Position numbers and translations under genes: made by a program. Positions 43,305 to 50,279 of a stretch of DNA of 64,000 nucleotides are shown piece by piece. Numbering within the stretch: position 1 is the stretch's first letter; each line of letters opens with the position of its first letter. The notes beneath the pieces were generated by a model. It had not been told where the DNA came from and did not search any database. It worked only from the letters and a program-made list of their open reading frames with translations. Location: contig NZ_CP109149.1 of the NCBI RefSeq assembly GCF_035920345.1, forward strand, positions 3,286,001 to 3,350,000, written 5' to 3'. This DNA is from Nocardia vinacea. GTDB taxonomy: Bacteria; Actinomycetota; Actinomycetes; Mycobacteriales; Mycobacteriaceae.

Positions 43305-44609
43305 GTGACTGATGTCAACAGCTACGACTTCACCGCCGAGCAAGCCCTCATCGGCGCCGTCATGCTCGCCCCCGAAGCGGCAGCCACACACTTCCTCGGC
43401 ATCCGCCCCGAAGACTGGTACACCCCAGTCTTCCGAGACGTCGCGGTCATCATTCGCAGCCTCATGGCCGACCGTAAACCAGTCGACCCCACAACCGTGC
43501 TCATCGAAGCCCAGAACCGTGGGCTCGCGGGCCGGAAGATTCCGCCAACCGTGCTCATCGAAGCCCACCAGGCGGCAGCGGTCCCCGCTTCCGTGCCCGT
43601 CCTCGCCGAGCGCATCCGAAACCTCTCCGCCGCACGGAAACTCTCCGAGGCCGGAATTCGTGTTGCACAACGCATGGACAGCGCCTGGACGTCAGGTGCG
43701 GATCGCGCCGACATCGACGCTGCGCTCGCCGAAATGCGGCGCGCCTGCGACGAAGCCGAGCAGATCGCCGCCGACCCCACCAGCAACCCGCCCACGCCGA
43801 TGGGCGACTTCCTCGCCCAATCGTCGCAGCACAACTGGATCGTGCCCGGACTTCTCGAACACATGGACCGCATCATCCTCACGGGAGCCGAGGGCGGCGG
43901 CAAATCGGTCCTCTGTACCCAGATCGCATGCACGCTCGCTGCGGGATTGCATCCCTTCACTGGGAACCCTCTCGGCCGCGACGGCTACCGCGCACGAGTG
44001 CTCGTCATCGACTGCGAAAACTCGCCCGCCCAATCCCGGCGCCGCTACCAGTGGGTCACGCGAATGGTTAACGACCGCAGGGCCAACCACGGGCTCACCG
44101 CAGTCGACTGGAACGACGCCATGTCCATCGAAGTACGGCCCGCCGGCATCGACCTGCGCACCGGGGACGACACGGCCTGGCTGGAACGCGCCATCGCTGA
44201 CACCAATCCCGACCTCCTCGTCCTCGGCCCCCTCTACAAGCTCCACCGAATGAACCCGAACGAAGAACAACCCGCCCGAGACGTCGTCTGGGTACTCGAC
44301 GGACTCCGCGAACGCTACGGCTTCGCACTCCTCACAGAAGCGCACGCAGGCAAAGCAACCACCGGTGACGGCCGCCGCAACATGTCACCGATTGGCGCTA
44401 GCCTCTGGCTCCGATGGAGCGAATTCGGATTCGGGCTCGCCCGCGCCGCAGACGACCCCGGCAAAGGCCGCGCCGAAATCGTCGACGTCGTGTCCTGGCG
44501 TGGATCCCGAGAAGAACGCGACTGGCCCTCGAAACTTCAGCACTCGCCGATTCTCCCGTGGATGCCCGCGGATCCGGACTACTACGACCAGGTAAGGAAG
44601 TCGCAGTGA
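43305..44609 (+). CDS. Replicative helicase (DnaB N-domain plus RecA-type ATPase)
   Basis: A 434-residue protein. Residues 1-120 match the DnaB N-terminal domain (EQALIGAVMLAPEAAATHFL, PVDPTTVLIEAQNRG, AAAVPASVPVLAERIRNL). About 165-400 is a RecA/AAA_25-type ATPase with Walker A TGAEGGGKSVL, Walker B LLVLGPLYKL and a motif around ALLTEAHAGKA. This is a shortened phage helicase. GTG 43305 follows GAGGA. Together with the preceding initiator it forms the replication module. Confidence 0.9.
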   Translation: MTDVNSYDFTAEQALIGAVMLAPEAAATHFLGIRPEDWYTPVFRDVAVIIRSLMADRKPVDPTTVLIEAQNRGLAGRKIPPTVLIEAHQAAAVPASVPVLAERIRNLSAARKLSEAGIRVAQRMDSAWTSGADRADIDAALAEMRRACDEAEQIAADPTSNPPTPMGDFLAQSSQHNWIVPGLLEHMDRIILTGAEGGGKSVLCTQIACTLAAGLHPFTGNPLGRDGYRARVLVIDCENSPAQSRRRYQWVTRMVNDRRANHGLTAVDWNDAMSIEVRPAGIDLRTGDDTAWLERAIADTNPDLLVLGPLYKLHRMNPNEEQPARDVVWVLDGLRERYGFALLTEAHAGKATTGDGRRNMSPIGASLWLRWSEFGFGLARAADDPGKGRAEIVDVVSWRGSREERDWPSKLQHSPILPWMPADPDYYDQVRKSQ

Positions 44610-44812
44610 GCGTCGCGCCACCGCCCAACGACGGGCACACCATCGTCCGCGTCGTCGAAGCCTTCGCGCGCCACTGGCCCCACCTGAAACCGCCAATATT
44701 CCGGGCCGCGGACGTTCTGCCGCTGCTGCACGGCGACGACCGCGAATACACCGCAGCATCGGCCCTCCTAGAGGCGGGCAGAGTCTGGTACCCGGACGGC
44801 GAAAGTCCCTGA
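44606..44812 (+). CDS. Small prophage protein
   Basis: A 68-residue protein starting at GTG that overlaps the helicase stop (GTGA). The body (VRVVEAFARHWPHLKPPIFR, VLPLLHGDDREYTAASALLE) looks helical. Unrecognised. Coupling indicates real translation with the helicase. Confidence 0.6.
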   Translation: MSVAPPPNDGHTIVRVVEAFARHWPHLKPPIFRAADVLPLLHGDDREYTAASALLEAGRVWYPDGESP

Positions 44813-44872
44813 ACCAGTAGAGACACCAGATCAAACCATCCCAACCCATCCACACCAACCCGGAGGCAACAG

Positions 44873-45247
44873 ATGCCTAACCCCCTGCCATCCAACACCG
44901 ATTCCGCGCAGCAGGACGAGCCCGGCCGATGCCCGATCTGCCTTCACCCCGGATGCACGGACTGCACCAGCTTTACGCGGTTCGTAGAGCACTTCGGCGA
45001 TCTCACCGAACCGACCGGCGTATGGGTCGTCGCCGGAACCAGTTGGGGCTATGAAGGCCCCGGCTACGTGATCCCCTACCCCAACCAGTTCGAAGCGTTG
45101 CAGGCCGCGAATGAAACCGACTACCACCGCGCCCGGTTCGTGCCGTACGGGACCGACCTCAACGACGTCATGAACGGACGCGTCAACCCAGCCACACCGC
45201 AACACGAGCACGCCCCGAGTTGCCCCATCTGTCAGCGCGCGGCCTGA
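44873..45247 (+). CDS. Zinc-ribbon-like prophage protein
   Basis: A 124-residue protein with three cysteine pairs: CPICLHPGCTDC near the N-terminus and CPIC at the C-terminus, consistent with one or two zinc sites. The middle part (GVWVVAGTSWGYEGPGYVIP) is beta-rich. CGGAGG precedes the ATG. Function unknown. Confidence 0.7.
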   Translation: MPNPLPSNTDSAQQDEPGRCPICLHPGCTDCTSFTRFVEHFGDLTEPTGVWVVAGTSWGYEGPGYVIPYPNQFEALQAANETDYHRARFVPYGTDLNDVMNGRVNPATPQHEHAPSCPICQRAA

Positions 45248-45292
45248 CATCACCCCGAACCTCCTGCCCGTGCAGACCATTCCGACGACCGA

Positions 45293-45321
45293 TGCCCACA
45301 GCCAGTCGCAGCCGGTGGGCA
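45293..45321. terminator. Hairpin between convergent prophage genes
   Basis: TGCCCAC (45293-45299) pairs with GTGGGCA (45315-45321) across a 15-base loop, between the zinc-ribbon gene and the leftward gene at 45338-45625. Confidence 0.5.
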
Positions 45322-45337
45322 CCCGTCTATCGGTCAT

Positions 45338-45625
45338 CTACTCCGGGAGGCTGTAGTCCCAACTGTTGTGCCCTCGGCCCGGCGTCGTCCAGGTAATGCG
45401 GAGACCCGCCTTGCCGACACTGATCTTGCGCTTGATCTTCAGGTCGAAGTGCTCGCCCGGACCGCGCGACGTCGTCACGGCGTTCTCGTGGATTTCGGCC
45501 GAGCTGACCGGCTTCAGCTCGACATTGCCGATCGGCGTCAGCGTGATCATCACAGCCTGTTCGCCGGTGTTGTTCGCGAAGCGAAACAAGCCATCGGACG
45601 GACTATCCACTGCCCAAGGTTCCAC
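45338..45625 (-). CDS. Opposite-strand accessory (moron-type) gene of unknown function
   Basis: A 95-residue protein (VEPWAVDSPSDGLFRFANNT at the start) rich in beta-forming stretches (QAVMITLTPIGNVELKPV, KAGLRITWTTPG), without signal peptide or cysteines. It is the only leftward gene among about 25 rightward ones and has its own terminator. GTG 45625 has GAGGAG six bases upstream. A -10-like TATCTA at 45659-45664 would start transcription near 45652, just inside the alternative ATG at 45655, which therefore seems unlikely. An independent unit like this is typical of lysogenically expressed morons. Confidence 0.65.
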   Translation of the reverse strand: MEPWAVDSPSDGLFRFANNTGEQAVMITLTPIGNVELKPVSSAEIHENAVTTSRGPGEHFDLKIKRKISVGKAGLRITWTTPGRGHNSWDYSLPE

Positions 45626-45879
45626 GTACAGCTCCTCTGATGTTGGTTGAAGCATTGATAGATACGCGGCCTACATCGCCCCCGATTCATTGCCGTTACC
45701 GGCTGACCGGCGTGTTGTTTCATACGGCGCGCCTCATGGATACCAAGCACGCATCGGATAGTCGACCGCTCGCAAATCCGAGATTGCATCCATCAAATAG
45801 AATTGATCTTGGGCAAAATACCGCCCACACGCCGGGGAAAATTCACCACAACCCGGTTCCCGAGGCAAGGTTCAATCGC

Positions 45880-46599
45880 ATGCCTAACACCAACCATCAA
45901 CATGAATGCCGTCGCGGAGGAAAATGCCAAAACCGCTACCGCGACACCGAAGGCCACATGCACGGCGCAGCAATCGAAGACGCCGGGAAACTCTGCCGAA
46001 ACTGCGAAGAACACGCCTTCAACGCCATCCGAAAACTCGCAGACGACTACCAAGCCCTCGCACAGGCATCCACCAACCCAACCGGCACCCGAACCAATGA
46101 GCCGCGCGTGAAACGCACGCCAGGCCACGCAGTACCGATCAACTTGAACGCGTACGAGCTGATGGCACGAATCGACGACGAACTGTTGCGATGGGCATTA
46201 CGGCTCGATCGCGACCTCGACGACTTCCCAACCAATCCGCAAAAACGCGTCAACCGATGCCTCACCTCGCTATCCGTACGCCTCGGCACACTCATCGACC
46301 AGCCCACCCACCTCTTCGATGCGCTACTCCCCCACTACGAAGGGGGCGATTACCTCGGCCGCGAAGCCCTCGATGGCGTCGGAGCCGTAATACGGCTCGC
46401 CAACTACCATCGACACGCACAACAGATCCTCGGCCTCACCGAGACAACAATCTCCTATCTCACCGTCGAAACCTGCCACGTCTGCGGGCAACGCAAACTC
46501 ATAGCCCAGCACGAACAGGAACTCATTAGCTGCCGCAACTGCGGCAACGTGTGGGACCAAGACGAATTCACGCGCCTGAACAACCCGCTCGCCGCATGA
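45880..46599 (+). CDS. Prophage protein with two zinc-binding ends
   Basis: A 239-residue protein. The N-terminus has a Cys/His cluster (HECRRGGKCQNRYRD ... CRNCEEH), the middle is helical (AYELMARIDDELLRWALRLD), and the C-terminus is a zinc ribbon (CHVCGQRKLIAQHEQEL, then CRNCGNVW). Such proteins are common in actinophage early regions; function unknown, probably nucleic-acid binding. The ATG at 45880 follows GAGGCAAGG; longer in-frame extensions run into the promoter of the opposite gene. Confidence 0.75.
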   Translation: MPNTNHQHECRRGGKCQNRYRDTEGHMHGAAIEDAGKLCRNCEEHAFNAIRKLADDYQALAQASTNPTGTRTNEPRVKRTPGHAVPINLNAYELMARIDDELLRWALRLDRDLDDFPTNPQKRVNRCLTSLSVRLGTLIDQPTHLFDALLPHYEGGDYLGREALDGVGAVIRLANYHRHAQQILGLTETTISYLTVETCHVCGQRKLIAQHEQELISCRNCGNVWDQDEFTRLNNPLAA

Positions 46600-46937
46600 C
46601 CAGACGCAGCAACCTCGAATGGGCTCGCGACATCGCCCGCATCTACCGCAACGCCCTACGCGCTGCAGCCCCGGACAAGTGCACCGAACTCGACGAGCTA
46701 GCACGCGCGCGCGGACAAAAATGGATCGCACCCACCGAACTACCCGCCGAAGCGGTAGAAGCCGCCCTAGAAGCCGAACTACCGCCAAAACAGATCGAAG
46801 AATACTTCGCCGTCCCCGCCTCGACTCTCTACGCCTGGGCGTCAAAAGGTCTATTAACCAACCGCGGACGGAAGGGCGCACCGCTCTATCTCGTGTCGGA
46901 AATTCTAGCCGTGGAGGCGCGTAACCGTGCAGCATGA
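46596..46937 (+). CDS. Helix-turn-helix prophage protein
   Basis: A 113-residue protein coupled to the preceding gene (ATGA). The C-terminal part (IEEYFAVPASTLYAWASKGL, GRKGAPLYLVSEILAVEA) is a MerR/excisionase-type HTH with wing; the N-terminal part is helical and basic. Probably an early regulator. Confidence 0.7.
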   Translation: MTRRSNLEWARDIARIYRNALRAAAPDKCTELDELARARGQKWIAPTELPAEAVEAALEAELPPKQIEEYFAVPASTLYAWASKGLLTNRGRKGAPLYLVSEILAVEARNRAA

Positions 46938-47166
46938 CCTTCCATCATCCGGAACACGATTTGACTCTTCCGGTAAGATAAAAACAGCCCTGGATTCCCC
47001 CATGCCAAAAACGGCTACGGGTCGACAGAAACGCCGGACCACACCATCTGAATACACTATCGTCCGAGCAATCCACCCAGCCAGTCGGCAATTCATTTGC
47101 GCTGATAGAAGCGCTATTCACACTCCATGGGGAATCAATCTCCCTCCTCACGGCGGGTTGGTGAAT

Positions 47167-47204
47167 CGCCTCCGGGACGCGAGTTCCTTTGCGTCCCGGA
47201 GGCG
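47167..47204. terminator. 14-bp perfect hairpin
   Basis: CGCCTCCGGGACGC (47167-47180) and GCGTCCCGGAGGCG (47191-47204) pair perfectly around a 10-base loop with TTCCTTT. Likely terminator of the preceding early unit. Confidence 0.7.
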
Positions 47205-47284
47205 AGCGGGCAACAGCCTTCAACCACAGAGTGGCACCGTTCACGGCCTCGAAATTCGGGCAGAAATCGCCCCAAAACAGTCTA

Positions 47285-47300
47285 CGTGACCAAGATCACA
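47285..47300. promoter_or_regulatory. CRP/GlxR-like site upstream of the prophage whiB-like gene
   Basis: CGTGA-CCAAGA-TCACA matches nine of ten positions of TGTGA-N6-TCACA and ends 33 bp before the start codon. Confidence 0.5.
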
Positions 47301-47332
47301 ATCAATTCTTGCTGCGGTACGAAAGAGGCCAA

Positions 47333-47635
47333 ATGACCCGTCGACGCGACCAATGGGCAACAGCAACATGCCGTCAAGAACCACACCAAGAATGGGCGCG
47401 ACAAAACCACGGATCATTCTGGGACTTCTGCATCGACGGCGAGAAAACCAAAGCCCGGCAGCAACGCCACACCAAAGCGGCCGAATACTGCCTCAGCTGC
47501 CCGCTGCGCACCCAATGCGAGCAATACCACCAACAGCTCTCCCACGAAGCCGGACAGACCATCGTCGGCATCTGGGCAGGACGCTTGTTCACCGACAAAC
47601 CGAATGCCCACTCCAGCAACATCATTGCCGCATAG
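47333..47635 (+). CDS. WhiB-like iron-sulfur transcription factor
   Basis: A 100-residue Wbl protein. Four cluster ligands fit the family spacing: Cys13 (TATCRQE), then Cys53, Cys56 and Cys62 (CLSCPLRTQC, C-x2-C-x5-C). An extra Cys33 is present. The Gly/Trp turn GIWAG (79-83) and a basic/polar tail follow. Phage-encoded Wbl proteins can compete with host WhiB proteins for the sigma factor. The ATG has GAGG five bases upstream. Confidence 0.88.
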   Translation: MTRRRDQWATATCRQEPHQEWARQNHGSFWDFCIDGEKTKARQQRHTKAAEYCLSCPLRTQCEQYHQQLSHEAGQTIVGIWAGRLFTDKPNAHSSNIIAA

Positions 47636-47695
47636 CCAAAGCCGCCCGCGGCGAAGCTACTACCCTCACCGCAACCAAGCTGCGGAGGAGGCACC

Positions 47696-47935
47696 ATGCT
47701 GGAACGCGAGTGGCTCACACCTCGCCAAGTCGCTGCCCTTACCGGGTACTCGCCGAAGACGTTGTCGAACTGGCGTCACATGAACCCGCAGAAGGGGCCG
47801 AAGTGCTTCAAGGTGCACGGCCAATACCGGTATCTACGTGACGACGTCCGCGAATGGATGGAGCGGCAAGTCAAGGGCTGCCCGGCAACATGCCAGAAGT
47901 ATTGCGGCAACTGCGATATGAAGGAACCCTTCTAA
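47696..47935 (+). CDS. Excisionase/AlpA-type helix-turn-helix protein with cysteine tail
   Basis: A 79-residue protein. WLTPRQVAALTGYSPKTLSN followed by KVHGQYRYLRDDVREWMER is a classic excisionase-type winged helix. The tail GCPATCQKYCGNCD has four cysteines that could bind metal, which is unusual for this family. GGAGGAGG precedes the ATG. Candidate Xis, although it is far from int. Confidence 0.75.
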   Translation: MLEREWLTPRQVAALTGYSPKTLSNWRHMNPQKGPKCFKVHGQYRYLRDDVREWMERQVKGCPATCQKYCGNCDMKEPF

Positions 47936-48294
47936 TGCCGAAATTCGCGAATCGCGTCACCCTCGATCTCGCAACCAAGAAGCTGTACGTCGATGACGTC
48001 GAGTTTCCCTGGTACATCAATGAAGACGGACCAACCATCAACAACCTTCCCCCTTCGGTCTATGTGCCGTCCGTGACGGTGACGTTCTTCCCGAAGGACG
48101 TCGAGGTGGATTCGACAAACAAGAAGCTGTTGGTCGACGGACAGGAATTCCCCTGGCTGATCAGTGAGAAGGGGCCGATCGTCAACAACCTCGACGCGCC
48201 CGATGGACTCCCCAGCGTGACCCTCACATTCTTCGTGCGCGACGTCGAGGTGATCCCCGAGAACCCGGAGCAGACCAATGAGGCCGCTGCGTAA
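47935..48294 (+). CDS. Prophage protein of two tandem ~50-residue repeats
   Basis: A 119-residue protein whose halves repeat each other. Repeat 1 (about 8-58) has KKLYVDDVEFPWYI, DGPTINNL, PSVTVTFFPKDVEV; repeat 2 (about 59-108) has KKLLVDGQEFPWLI, KGPIVNNL, PSVTLTFFVRDVEV. Each looks like a small beta-sandwich unit. The start overlaps the preceding stop (TAATG). Function unknown; a virion decoration or accessory role is possible. Confidence 0.75.
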   Translation: MPKFANRVTLDLATKKLYVDDVEFPWYINEDGPTINNLPPSVYVPSVTVTFFPKDVEVDSTNKKLLVDGQEFPWLISEKGPIVNNLDAPDGLPSVTLTFFVRDVEVIPENPEQTNEAAA

Positions 48295-48391
48295 GCACCT
48301 GGCCAACCGGCTCACCCGAATCGCCAATCGCATCTACCCATGGCACATGCGATTCGACGGCACACAGCCGCTAGACCTGATCATCTTCTGA
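48278..48391 (+). CDS. Micropeptide, 37 residues, basic then amphipathic
   Basis: Begins MRPLRKHLANRLTRIANRIY and ends PLDLIIF. The ATG lies within the end of the preceding gene with GGAG seven bases upstream, and the stop overlaps the next start (TGATG). The N-terminal 20 residues form a strongly basic amphipathic helix. Confidence 0.6.
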   Translation: MRPLRKHLANRLTRIANRIYPWHMRFDGTQPLDLIIF

Positions 48392-48474
48392 TGCGCAGCC
48401 GGATACAAGACCTCATCGACGCAGTCATCCTGCGCATCATCCAGGCATTGATCCGCCTAACCCACATCTCCTAA
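48391..48474 (+). CDS. Micropeptide, 27 residues, amphipathic
   Basis: MRSRIQDLIDAVILRIIQAL then IRLTHIS. Coupled to the micropeptide before it by a TGATG overlap. Nearly half the residues are Ile or Leu, spaced as in an amphipathic helix, which suggests membrane or protein-surface binding. Confidence 0.5.
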   Translation: MRSRIQDLIDAVILRIIQALIRLTHIS

Positions 48475-48491
48475 CCAGAGGAACACACGAC

Positions 48492-48563
48492 ATGAGCATC
48501 GACCTCGACACCATCACCAGCGTCATCCGCATCATCCTCAGCATCCTCGAACTGTTCAGCTGA
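48492..48563 (+). CDS. Micropeptide, 23 residues, hydrophobic/acidic
   Basis: MSIDLDTITSVIRIILSILE then LFS. AGAGGAA lies upstream of the ATG at a normal distance, and the stop overlaps the next start (TGATG). A single hydrophobic amphipathic helix with acidic N-terminus. Confidence 0.5.
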   Translation: MSIDLDTITSVIRIILSILELFS

Positions 48564-48718
48564 TGACCCGCAAAACCCCAGCCGCGCAACCGGATCCACA
48601 CACCGCAGACGAGCAAGCCGTCACCGACGCAGCCACCGCAGTCGACCAGCGTGCCGACCAGGACGACCCAGCCGAGACCGACCCGGCCCCACTGCGGCCG
48701 ACCGTCTACATCGCCTGA
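48563..48718 (+). CDS. Micropeptide, 51 residues, acidic and disordered
   Basis: MTRKTPAAQPDPHTADEQAV then an Ala/Asp/Pro-rich stretch ending LRPTVYIA. Coupled to the previous micropeptide by TGATG. Composition suggests a disordered protein; it precedes the HNH gene by seven bases. Confidence 0.5.
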   Translation: MTRKTPAAQPDPHTADEQAVTDAATAVDQRADQDDPAETDPAPLRPTVYIA

Positions 48719-48725
48719 CCACCAC

Positions 48726-49091
48726 ATGAGCCGTCGTTGGGGATCTGGTCGGACCAGCACAGCCGAACACCAGAGCTGGGCGCGACAGGTCAAGGCCCGC
48801 GACTACTACCGTTGTGCGGTCTGCGGCTATCAGGGCAGACCACATGCCGGCGACGTGGAAGCCGACCACATCATCCCGACATATCGAGGTGGAACAACCA
48901 CACTCGACAACGGGCAAACACTCTGCAAGCCACACCATCGAGCCAAGACCGAGGTCGAACGTCTTGCAGCCATTGAGGAACGCAACCAGCGTGGTCGACG
49001 ACCCGCCGAACTGCACCCCAGTGAGCAACCCCGCCGCAAGCCCCTGGGGGAATGCCCCCTGGCCGGTCCCCAGCCGCCCCCAGGGGCATAG
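48726..49091 (+). CDS. HNH endonuclease
   Basis: A 121-residue nuclease. CAVC and CKPH flank the HNH core: EADHIIPTYRGGTTTLDN (His and Asn) then GQTLCKPHHRAKT (second His). HNH proteins beside the terminase genes are needed for specific genome cutting during packaging in cos-type phages. The tail (after about 95) is basic and Pro-rich. Confidence 0.9.
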   Translation: MSRRWGSGRTSTAEHQSWARQVKARDYYRCAVCGYQGRPHAGDVEADHIIPTYRGGTTTLDNGQTLCKPHHRAKTEVERLAAIEERNQRGRRPAELHPSEQPRRKPLGECPLAGPQPPPGA

Positions 49092-49226
49092 CAGGACCGC
49101 CCATGCGTGCGGGAGCTTCGGCATTTGCCCAGGTCAGAGGCTCGACCTCGGCTGACCGGCTCGACCGCATAGCAGTTGCTCGACATACACCCAGGTCAGG
49201 CTAGGTAATTCGTAACACGACCCTGG

Positions 49227-49241
49227 TATGCTGATGGCGTG
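49227..49241 (+). promoter_or_regulatory. -10 box giving a leaderless PrimPol transcript
   Basis: TATGCT (49227-49232) lies seven bases before the GTG start at 49239, so transcription would begin at or next to the start codon. No ribosome site precedes the GTG. The decamer CCCAGGTCAG is repeated upstream at about 49129 and 49190. Confidence 0.5.
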
Positions 49242-49838
49242 GCAATCAGGCGATGCGATCAGTGCGGGGGTCCGCTCGGGCCGATGGGTGCCCGCGGGCG
49301 TAGTGCGTCTTATTGCTCGAATGCGTGTCGACAGAAGGCGTATCGGGCGCGGCGCCCGCAGGTTCCGGCCGAGTTGTTGAAGCGGGATCGGTGGGTGCTG
49401 TGGAAGCCGGTTCGTCGGCAGGGTCGGTTCACGAAGATGCCTGTGAGGGTGGATGGTTCGCCTGCGTCGAGCACGAACCCGGCTACGTGGGCGCCACATT
49501 CGAAGGTCGCCCGCGCCGAGCGTCGCGGCTTCGTGCTTGGCGACGGCATCGGCTGCGTTGACTTGGATCACTGCCTGGTCGGTGGTGTGCCGACTGCGGC
49601 TGCGCGTGCGTTCCTCGCTGCGCTACCGCCCACCTACATTGAGATCTCCCCCTCTGGTGATGGCCTGCATGTGTGGGGCCTGCTGCCTGAAGGGCGTGGC
49701 CGTGTGCGCAACGTGAACGGCCTGTCGACCGAGGCGTACAGCACCGGTCGCTTCATCACTATCACCGGTCTGCCTTTTAAGGGCTCGGTGCCGCATCTCG
49801 CGGATCTGACTGCGCTGGGGCTTATCGGCCTCGGCTGA
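49239..49838 (+). CDS. Stand-alone PrimPol-type primase/polymerase domain with zinc finger
   Basis: A 199-residue protein. An N-terminal Cys4 finger (CDQCGG, then CSNACRQKAY) is followed by an archaeo-eukaryotic primase core: metal-binding DLD in GCVDLDHC (about 106-110), the nucleotide-binding SxGxGxH-like SGDGLHVWG (about 133-141), and STGRFITITG. A primer-synthesis role is likely. No helicase is fused, and the gene lies between HNH and terminase rather than in the replication module. Confidence 0.8.
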   Translation: MAIRRCDQCGGPLGPMGARGRSASYCSNACRQKAYRARRPQVPAELLKRDRWVLWKPVRRQGRFTKMPVRVDGSPASSTNPATWAPHSKVARAERRGFVLGDGIGCVDLDHCLVGGVPTAAARAFLAALPPTYIEISPSGDGLHVWGLLPEGRGRVRNVNGLSTEAYSTGRFITITGLPFKGSVPHLADLTALGLIGLG

Positions 49839-49895
49839 TATCCCAGCTCACTGCCGCAACGGGGGTGGGCGATTCCCGAAACGGGGAGTACCCAC

Positions 49896-50279
49896 ATGTC
49901 CGATTCTGATTCTTCGGCGTCTATGCCGATTCCTTCCCCCGATGGTTTGGGGCCGAGCGGTTTGGCCTTGTGGTTCGGCATCGCGAACGATTTCGAGCTG
50001 CGTGCGGATGAGCTGCGGATTCTCGAAGACGCTTGCTGCGAAGCCGATTTGATCGACGCCCTCGCGGCGCGTCTCGCCAACGAAGACCTGCTCATCGAGG
50101 GCAGCCAAGGGCAGACGGTTATCAATCCTCTGGTCGGCGAACTGCGTATGCATCGAAGCGTGTTGTCGACTCTGGTGGGTCGTCTGCACCTCGACGACAG
50201 CGCTGACGATTCGCCAGAACATCTGTCCGACAAGATGCGCGGGCTCGCCAATAAGCGATGGCACAAGGGTGGCGCGTAA
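49896..50279 (+). CDS. terS: Terminase small subunit (P27-like)
   Basis: A 127-residue protein with the P27-family layout: a GLGPSGLALWFGIANDFELR segment, a helical stretch (DELRILEDACCEADLIDALA) and NPLVGELRMHRSVLSTLVGR. It recognises phage DNA and presents it to the large subunit. It overlaps the large terminase by 11 bases. Confidence 0.85.
   Translation: MSDSDSSASMPIPSPDGLGPSGLALWFGIANDFELRADELRILEDACCEADLIDALAARLANEDLLIEGSQGQTVINPLVGELRMHRSVLSTLVGRLHLDDSADDSPEHLSDKMRGLANKRWHKGGA

Larger units (their letters stand above)
46938..47332 (+). other. 395-bp non-coding stretch before the WhiB-like gene
   Basis: No convincing gene on either strand. It holds a strong hairpin (47167-47204) and a CRP-like site (47285-47300), so it looks like a terminator followed by a promoter region. 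Confidence 0.5.

Noticed and set aside
46927..47289. 120-codon GTG-initiated frame before the WhiB-like gene
   Set aside because: It runs through a 14-bp perfect hairpin and a CRP-like site, lacks a ribosome site and has no domain-like pattern. Non-coding is more likely.
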